Source: Synura sp. LO234KE
Lineage: Eukaryota > Sar > Synurophyceae > Synurales > Mallomonadaceae
Direction of reading: 5' to 3'
Length of the DNA: 14,223 nt
Assembly (NCBI GenBank): GCA_015143735.1
Contig: VKHC01000262.1
Span: 1 to 14,223 of the forward strand
Shown: piece by piece, positions 7,833 through 14,223 of the stretch
How the letters are laid out: each line of letters starts with the position of its first letter
Numbering within the stretch: the first letter of the stretch is position 1
Notes under the pieces: model-generated
Seen by the model: only the letters and a program-made list of their open reading frames with translations
The model's database searches: none
Told to the model about the DNA's origin: nothing
Position numbers and translations under genes: made by a program

Positions 7833-8016
7833 GCTACATCCGGCGATACCAAATCTTTAAGAGGATGGTGATGTTTTTAGCGCATGCAATTCTGAAGATG
7901 CTTTTATGAAAGCACCAGATAAATCTGGCATAAATGAAGATTGTACTGTAAAATCTACAGATTGGATTGCTACAGCAGCAGGCGAAAGGTGCACCGATGC
8001 CGCTCTAATTCTCTAG
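7735..8016 (+). other. Coding-like + frame with one stop
   Basis: One + frame runs from an ATG at 7735 to a TAG at 8014-8016 with a single interruption, TAA at 7858-7860. The first part is hydrophobic and Cys/Phe-rich (WAKGGCFTFSICCFFVCS). The second, 7861-8013, is 51 codons of acidic, balanced composition (EDGDVFSACNSEDAFMKAPD, then KSGINEDCTV and STDWIATAAGE). A polypyrimidine-AG acceptor (TTTGTTTGCAG) ends at 7826, so the second part could be an exon. It points away from the minus-strand relics and overlaps the first exon of the 103-codon model, so they are not both right as drawn. Confidence 0.25.
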
Positions 8017-8270
8017 GTTTAATATTGCTCTTGTACTTGTTCAAAGGAAAGGAAACATAATCACCCCCCTCAGCGCTACGAATATGTCTCCCTCCTATAC
8101 AATATTATTGTGTCATCCCTGTACACCTTTCTTTCATTCTTGATTTCAAGATTAAATGGTAGTAACTGGCTTTCTTTACACCGCCCGGAAACTCGAAAGT
8201 AGTTTTTAGAAATATTTATAAATGAGAATATATTGATGAAAAGATGTGACTTAAATATGCGGTCCCTGCA
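8017..8270. other. Spacer downstream of SCO1
   Basis: AT-rich intergenic DNA beyond the SCO1 stop. It should hold the SCO1 3' UTR and poly(A) site on the minus strand, but I see no clear AATAAA close to the stop. A small palindrome (TCTTGA, TT, TCAAGA) lies near 8138. Confidence 0.4.
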
Positions 8271-9466
8271 TCATGATGAGCCCGCTGGTGTCGTTGTCAC
8301 CGTCGTTGCGTTTGGTGAAGGACTCGTTGCATCTGCCTTCATCAATTGCTCTATTTTTGTAACAATGTCCGCGACAAGTGCCCGCTGTGTAAAGAACTCT
8401 CGGAACTCTCCGTCCGGTCCACAGAAGTAAAGAACGATCGAGTGATCCACCAGATAGTCCTCTTCGTCGTCATCATGTTCATCCGCCTAATGTATCGTAT
8501 GAGCGCAGGACGGGAAGTAGCAGTACGACAAGGGAACTTATTCAGCGCTGAGTACAAGCAGAGCAGTTGTTATCGTTACCTTGCTAAAGTAGACCCGATA
8601 AGCTTTCGTGACGGTTGCAATTTGTTCTTTAGTGCCGGTAAGATAGATAATGCTTTTGTGGAAGTCTGAGAGAAGGATTGCGACAGGGGTATAAGCAAGA
8701 TTGGGCAAATGGGCAATAGGGAAGAGGATGATATTTACGCCCACAAATGCTAAGCAACCTTGTACTTATTGTGCTTATATTATTAATTATAGTAACATGA
8801 TGAAATCCTACTTTCATTCAAACTGACCTTGACCGTAATGCTTCAGCTGACCTATAGAGTCACGGGCAGGGTCCACAGATATGAATAATGGTTGAACATT
8901 TGTAATGCCTCGTTTCTCTGAGCAAATAGAATATATACTATCAGATAAAATTTTATTAAGATTAGATGTTTACCGAGCGAAGACATTATCTTCCCGACCT
9001 TTACTAACTCGCTGGGGCAAATATCCGGGCAATACGTGAATCCAAAATATATTAGTAAGTACTTCCCCCGAAACGTAGCATCAGTAACAGGCTCTCCAAA
9101 GTGGTTAACCAACACCCATGGGCCACCAAGCAATGCTTTTCCCGTAGTAACGACTTTCGCTGAAGTAACTGCACCAAAACGTTTTCATCAAAAGCAGGAA
9201 TTTTGCACATACTAATTATTACCTGATCTCGTCTTTCTATCTTTTTCCGTAACATAATAGACCGATAAAGCTCCACCAACTATAGCAACAAGTCCAAGTG
9301 AAGTCCACGAAACTGGACCTTTCCAAAAGTTCGTATTTCTAGTTTTAGACGACATTAGTCTTCTTGAAAAAGCCCAACTCCCCACTCTCACAGATAAGCT
9401 ATGATTTGTATGAAAATTGCTGTATATTTGAGTTCTTAGCAGAGTATTAGAGGCAACTTTGAACAT
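8271..9466 (-). CDS. SCO1: SCO1-type mitochondrial copper chaperone, five exons
   Basis: SCO1 delivers copper to the CuA site of cytochrome c oxidase subunit II from the mitochondrial inner membrane. Exons (minus): 9466-9223, 9168-8974, 8917-8828, 8665-8580, 8486-8271; introns 54, 56, 162 and 93 nt, all GT-AG and in phase. The product is 276 residues, normal for the family. Residues 1-40 are basic with no acidic residue and contain SRRLMSS, like a mitochondrial presequence. GPVSWTSLGLVAIVGGALSV (about 50-69) holds the membrane anchor. The thioredoxin-like domain has LLGGPWVLV, LLIYFGFTYCPDICPSEL with copper ligands Cys128 and Cys132, ISVDPARD, IIYLTGTKEQ, AYRVYFSK, then YLVDHSIVLYF with ligand His220 and GPDGEF. 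I chose the Met at 9466; an in-frame Met at 9550 would add 28 basic residues and is equally acceptable as a presequence. The C-terminal Thr/Ser/Pro tail is lineage-specific. Transcribed divergently from the CW gene. Confidence 0.95.
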
Positions 9467-9637
9467 GATTAAAATAAGAAAAAATAACACCGTTTTGTTT
9501 GTTGGTCTACGACGTGTTGGCGATTGCGATGTACGCGTTGTTATTTGCATATACCTGCAAGCGGTATAGTAAAATAGTATCTTGAGATAAGGAAGGGGTA
9601 CGATAGAATATCCTGAGGTAAATATATTTGTATAGTT
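9467..9637. promoter_or_regulatory. Head-to-head intergenic region, probable bidirectional promoter
   Basis: Only 171 bp separate the start codons of SCO1 (minus) and the CW gene (+), or 87 bp if SCO1 starts at 9550. Both promoters and 5' UTRs must lie here or overlap. AT-rich runs near each start (AAAATAAGAAAAAATAACAC from 9470 and TAAATATATTTG near 9620) could serve as core elements. I cannot assign a specific factor site. Confidence 0.6.
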
Positions 9638-12600
9638 ATGGAGGATGCACAATTGCAGCGACAGAAAAGCGAGGAGAACAGTAACAGCAATTCAAATCAG
9701 TCATCATTCTTGAATAATATTCCCGGGCCCGTCCCCGTCGTCCCAGCTACTACGAGTTCTAGTAGTAATCCAGAGGTTCCGTTAGTGCAAGTAATTAACA
9801 GGCCAGTTGTAAGGACTCCATTTATATATACCGGTGGAGGAGTTGACAATAACTCGTTAACTGCCAATGCGAGAGCATCGCCGGTGGGACATATTCATTT
9901 GATTCACTATTATGTCTTTTTATAAGTATTAATTTGCCAGAATCGCCATAATTCAGACAACATGTCCAGTCATATGCAAAACATTCCAAATTCTATGAAA
10001 TTTCAGGTCCCCCAAGTTTCTGGGATAAACGGCCCTGACCCACGTTACATGATAGACACGAGAGCTACTGGGGGGAATATGCCCGGAATTTCTCCTAAGA
10101 TACAACAGAGCAATTCTTCACCGAATAATTTTGAAGTTCAAAATCAGCGCTTGCAAATGAACATGTCTCAGAATTATTACGTCAGCGTGGGCTCAAATCC
10201 AAATCCAAATCCAAATGTTCATTCGAGTAATAACAACCGAATAACCCCTCGAGGTGCAGGCGCCGAAAATGAGGGAATAAGCGCGCCTGTAATGCAGGCC
10301 AATAAGCCTTCCGGTGTCGACTATTCCTTTGGCTGTATTTCTAACTATTCACTTCTACCTCCTCCCTACAGGCATGGGCCAGCAGCACTCACTCCTTCTG
10401 CATAGAGAGATAACAACTATCCCACCTATGGCGACGCTTGCTCCTCAACTGCGGTTCTCCATGCAGCAACCGGTGTGACTGCTATCCACATATATCTGTA
10501 AAACGAGAATGAGCGGGTGCATCCACTGCGATCCACCCACTGCATAGCTCTTTCGCTTTGCTATAGTCACTGTTCACGCACTGAAACGTTTCAAATTATT
10601 CGCCATTTTTAATAGTTGTATGTAGTTGTATGCTCAAATTAACTTCTTCTGGGATGAACAAGGAATCGTTTTTAGAAATGATGAATATGATTCTGTAAAC
10701 GTGTCACGGCCAGCCTTGTTCTTACATTCGTAACATCCCCTCTCCTCCCTTCTCTTCCCTCCTCTTTTTGTGCCTGCACTCGCGTCGCTGTCCTAGGGCA
10801 TGAACATCCCCTCTGGGATATCGATGTTCGCCGGATCGCCTTCCAATATGGCGAGGCACACACCCCGACCTGTCCCAACAGTCAACCCAATGTCCGCGGG
10901 AGCAGGTGGCGGGGCAAGGCCCAGAATGGGAGGACCCTCTCCAGGATCCGCGCCTGCGCCTCCCGGTCAGAAGAGGGAAATCGTGAACGCGCACGTGGTT
11001 AAAATATACAAAAAGGTGACATGCCGCGGCCAGGAATCCTAAACTTCTAGTGACTGTTACCTGTATGTGTGTAATTGTATGGTGTCCTTAACGTCAACGC
11101 CTGTGTTGTCAGGGCAAATCCGCGGCCCCCGACGTGGACATCATCATCGGTCCAGTGCCTCCCTACGCAGAGGTGATTCGGTCCCACCCGCAGGAAATGC
11201 TGGTGTACCAAGAAGGCAACACCGCGGACCGCGAGAACGCCATCGCTAAGTACGTGTTCATGTTGTCTTTCTGGGCCGCGTCGTCATTCTAGCCAAATAT
11301 CATAGATAACTAGCCGGCCGTTACGGCCTAGGAAGTGTCGTATTTGGTTTGCATTTGTTGAGTTGACTTCGACCACTAACCAACACCCCACTCTGCGGCC
11401 TGAACTGCCATAGAGAGCTCACGAACGTTCAGCTCATTTAGTTACATTATTTGCAAATGTTACTTTTTGACTGTCTGGCTGTCTGACTGTCCGACAGACT
11501 CAAGCAAGCGGTTTGGAAACAGTTTAACAGCCCAGTCGGAGGAGGGCCCAGCAGCGTTAATCCGCGGACGGCGGATCAGCAGCAGCAGCAACAACAACAA
11601 CAACAACAGGGCTTTCAGGCAGGAGCAGGGGTGTCGCGCGGCGGGTCTGCCTCCTCACCAGGCCCTTCTAATCCCAGCCCAACCGTGGGTAACGGACAGG
11701 GTGCTCATTTCTCCGTTCCCTCGCCGATGTCCGGGCCGACCGGGCACAGCACCACTCTATCCTCTGGTGGAATGTCAGGCGGCGGGGTCGGTGGAACCGT
11801 CCACCAGGGTGTATTCTACCCCCACCCGAACTCACAACAGCAATCACCCTCTCACGCCCAGCCCGGAGGTGGAGGGGGTGGGGGCGACAGAGGGCCCGGG
11901 AATATGAACCGCATTGTTATGTCATCTGCCACCAGTGGGGGAGGGGGTGGTCCGTCGGGGACTGTTCAGATGCGAGGTGTTGCGCCCCAGCACCTTATGA
12001 ACCTCACGAGAGAGGCCAACCCCCGCTATCCCCGCCCGCGCCCACAGTACGTGGCGGGGGGTCAGTCCGGGCCGGCGTCTTACAATAGCGGGAACGTGGT
12101 CGTCCGTGGACCTCTCCCGCCACGTGTCATAGCACGAGACGCGGCTATGTCACAGAATGCGCCGACGTCAGCGCCATTGGCGGGCAGTTGGAATCCTGGC
12201 TATTCTGACCAGACAGGGGGACAAGCTGAGGTTGTGACGGAGGCGCCCAGAGGTGGGGGACGAGGGTCCCATTTGGGTCGACCGCCAGGCAGCGGGAGGG
12301 GACCACGTCGTGCTTCTCCATCGGTTCCCTCGTTGTCGTTGACCAACGCGGCTGTGACGACCATTTCGGCCAGCCTCCCGCTGTCCAGTGTACAATCTTT
12401 GTCGATCCCGGCAACGTCCGGAGCCTACATCGAGGAGGACGAGGGTGGGGAATCTGAGCCGGAGAAAGAGCCGGAGGAGGCGGCGGACCGGCCGAGGAGG
12501 AAGAGAAGCAGTAGTATAACGGCCGCGGAGATGGAGGGAATGAGGAGGCCGCGCACAGGGGGGCCGGGGGAAGGGCTGGGAATGCAAGCTTGGAAGAGGC

Positions 12601-14223
12601 TGTGTCTCCGGTCCGCCGCACGGGGGCGGCGGGGGGATGAGGGAGTGACGTTGGACGACGCTGTTCGTATACTGCGAGTGACGGGGAAATCGGAGGGTAT
12701 GACTGTGTTATCGTCGGAGATCGAGGTAAGCTTTGGGCGCAGCGATTAGATTAACTGGTGCACTAGACGACACCGATACACTTCATATCTACTCTGTTCG
12801 GGTCTGATCGGTGATATCACATTATTGGCTGGTTTGTATCGGCAGCGCATGCTACTTTTGTCTCGTATCTGCCCTCTCTTTGACGTGATTCTTCCCTCAC
12901 TAATTATGTTGTGCAGTTACCGGAGTCAGCCTTTGATATTCATGGTATCACGGCCAAGCTACTGGAGGAGAAGCGACTGAGGGATCAGCGCGGGACGGAG
13001 GGCCTGGGGCAACATAAGGGTGCATCTACGGTGGCAGGGGCTCTCGTTCTCGACTCCTCGTTGAGTTTGAAGTTGAAAACTGGGCTGCGGAGCAGTTCTC
13101 GGAGACTGGGGGGTGCGACGGCGAAGTCCGTGGCAGTTGGCAAGAAGGGGAAGGGCGGTCCGTCGTTGGTAGAGGACGATGACGAGGGGGCGGGGGAGGG
13201 CAAAGGAGGGTCTGGGGAGAGCCAGGCGGAGGAGGATTGGGTGCAGTGCGACCAGTGCGGGCGGTGGAGGAAACTGCCGCCTAGGCACAGCCCGCTCTAT
13301 CCGCAGTCGCTGCCGGACAGGTATACGGTGTGGGTGTGACCAGTATCTGCGTCTGTTGTTTTGATGGCGTTTGGTCTGATCGGGCCCGTATCATTCGTCG
13401 TTTCAGGTGGATTTGCGCGACCAATACTTGGGACCCGCAACTGGCATGCAGGTGAGCGATGGAAGACTGGAATGACAAACAGCAATGTGGGCTGCATTGC
13501 TCGAGCTCGCATCAACTACATATAATGTGGTAGCGTGGTAATCGCAGCGGTGTGGCGGGGAGGGAAGTCTGACCTAGACCCATGTCCAGCTACATATTTC
13601 TGACGACTAGCGGTGTGGATGACCCTTATGTGTCTTGTGTCTTAGCACGCCGGAGGACACCGGTACCGTGGTGAATCCTGAGATCACGTACCGGTCCCTG
13701 AAGATAAGGTTAGTGGTGACAGCCACCGATGCATTCCTGTGACTGGAAGCTAAGCGTCCTCGGCCTTTGATAAATGAGACTCGGTGACTGGTATACAATT
13801 GTGTTGAAAGTGGAGAATTCACTTCGAATACGTCCTCATGTTGGTGATGGATATTTCATCGACTCGTATATAGCAGTGAAGAACCCGAATAGGGCATGAG
13901 TCATATGCGGATGGGAAGCGAAGTCAATCGGTCGGCTACTGACGTCCTAATTCGCACAAATATTTTGAATTCACGAAGACTCGCGTTATTCTTAATTTGA
14001 TACCAGAAAATATATATATAGTTCTTTGCAACGAAGCTGTGAATGCATTTACAGAGGTGTATGATTGTAATAAACCTCTGAGTGACGCATTCAGACCTAT
14101 TCATATACATCCGTTGGATTAGGGTCTGGCTCCGTCGTCTCAAAGCAGCGGACCGATTCGATAATGTGAGAAATACGGGAGCGCTGAAAGAAGCCTATCC
14201 CTACACGGGCCACAGGTAAGAAC
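9638..14223 (+). CDS. Large low-complexity nuclear protein with CW-type zinc finger (3' partial)
   Basis: CW domains bind histone H3 tails, typically methylated Lys4, so a chromatin role is likely. Exons: 9638-9883, 9941-10313, 10372-10472, 10797-11015, 11113-11249, 11498-12725, 12917-13320, 13407-13451, 13646-13708, 14123-14215; all introns are GT-AG and join in phase. A donor at 14216 shows the gene continues. About 969 residues are in view. Residues 1-240 are Asn/Ser/Gln/Met-rich with an NPNPNPN run (168-174). Residues 297-369 form an ordered, unrecognised block across three exons (IVNAHVVKIYKK, VDIIIGPVPPYAEV, ENAIAKLKQAVWKQFN). Then come an 11-Gln run (386-396), Gly/Ser/Pro-rich sequence, an acidic stretch, a basic NLS-like PRRKR (691-695) and a second ordered block (about 741-790). 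The CW domain has Trp876, zinc ligands Cys879, Cys882, Cys906 and Cys917, Trp885 and Asn909-x-Trp911. It ends with RVWLRRLKAADRF. Exons 4-7 are far GC-richer than exons 1-2. Confidence 0.85.
10195..10216 (+). repeat. AAATCC hexanucleotide repeat in exon 2
   Basis: Three full AAATCC units plus AAAT encode the NPNPNPN run of the CW-domain protein. It is a small microsatellite that keeps the reading frame when it gains or loses a unit. Confidence 0.85.
11577..11609 (+). repeat. CAG/CAA repeat encoding 11 glutamines
   Basis: Four CAG, six CAA and one CAG codons in a row in exon 6 of the CW-domain gene. The mixed codons suggest some stabilisation against slippage. Shifted frames give Ser/Asn runs, which explains other apparent open frames here. 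Confidence 0.95.

Noticed and set aside
913-8270. Transposon or endogenous virus as the source of the relic belt
   Set aside because: I found no reverse transcriptase, integrase, transposase, capsid or terminal-repeat signature. Ulp1-like genes do occur in some transposons, so this is not excluded, only unsupported.
8346-8669. + strand 107-codon open frame
   Set aside because: It is antisense to SCO1 exons 4 and 5, whose translation matches the family exactly.
12145-12621. Antisense open frames of 158 and 139 codons
   Set aside because: They arise from the GC-rich exon 6 of the CW-domain gene, where stop codons are rare in every frame.
13901-14143. Minus-strand 80-codon open frame
   Set aside because: It covers intron 9 of the CW-domain gene and shows no recognisable motif.

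Overview
The window is nuclear DNA from a eukaryote, most likely a protist or alga. The two best genes, SCO1 and a CW-type zinc finger gene, are split by many short GT-AG introns (54-58 nt for the shortest). There is no operon structure and no ribosome-binding-site pattern. Coding exons on the right are GC-rich and the spacer on the left is AT-rich. I cannot fix the lineage from sequence alone; a stramenopile is one reasonable guess.

Layout, left to right. (1) 1-912, + strand: last exon of a GAF-domain protein whose beginning lies outside the window. (2) 913-8270: an AT-rich stretch of about 7.4 kb with no intact large gene. Read on the minus strand it is full of coding-like segments joined by stop codons, one- or two-base frame changes and a few phase-matched short introns. 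I read it as one or more decayed minus-strand genes. The most informative relic (2128-1526) looks like a Ulp1/SENP-type (family C48) deSUMOylating protease that has lost its catalytic His. Another (7181-6316) contains a tandem 51/50-bp duplication whose two copies reveal the deletion that broke the frame. A possibly intact three-exon, 103-codon unit sits at 7832-7393. (3) 9466-8271, minus strand: a complete five-exon SCO1 gene, the mitochondrial copper chaperone for cytochrome c oxidase. (4) 9467-9637: a 171-bp head-to-head intergenic region. (5) 9638-14223, + strand: at least ten exons of a large low-complexity nuclear protein with a complete CW zinc finger split over three exons. It runs off the right edge.

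The genes do not form a pathway. SCO1 is a mitochondrial assembly factor, the CW protein is a probable chromatin reader, and the GAF protein is a probable ligand-sensing or signalling protein. SCO1 and the CW gene are linked only by their shared promoter region.

Exon boundaries were worked out by hand from splice consensus, phase agreement and family alignment. The relics were called from reading-frame openness, amino-acid make-up and motif order, without any database search.
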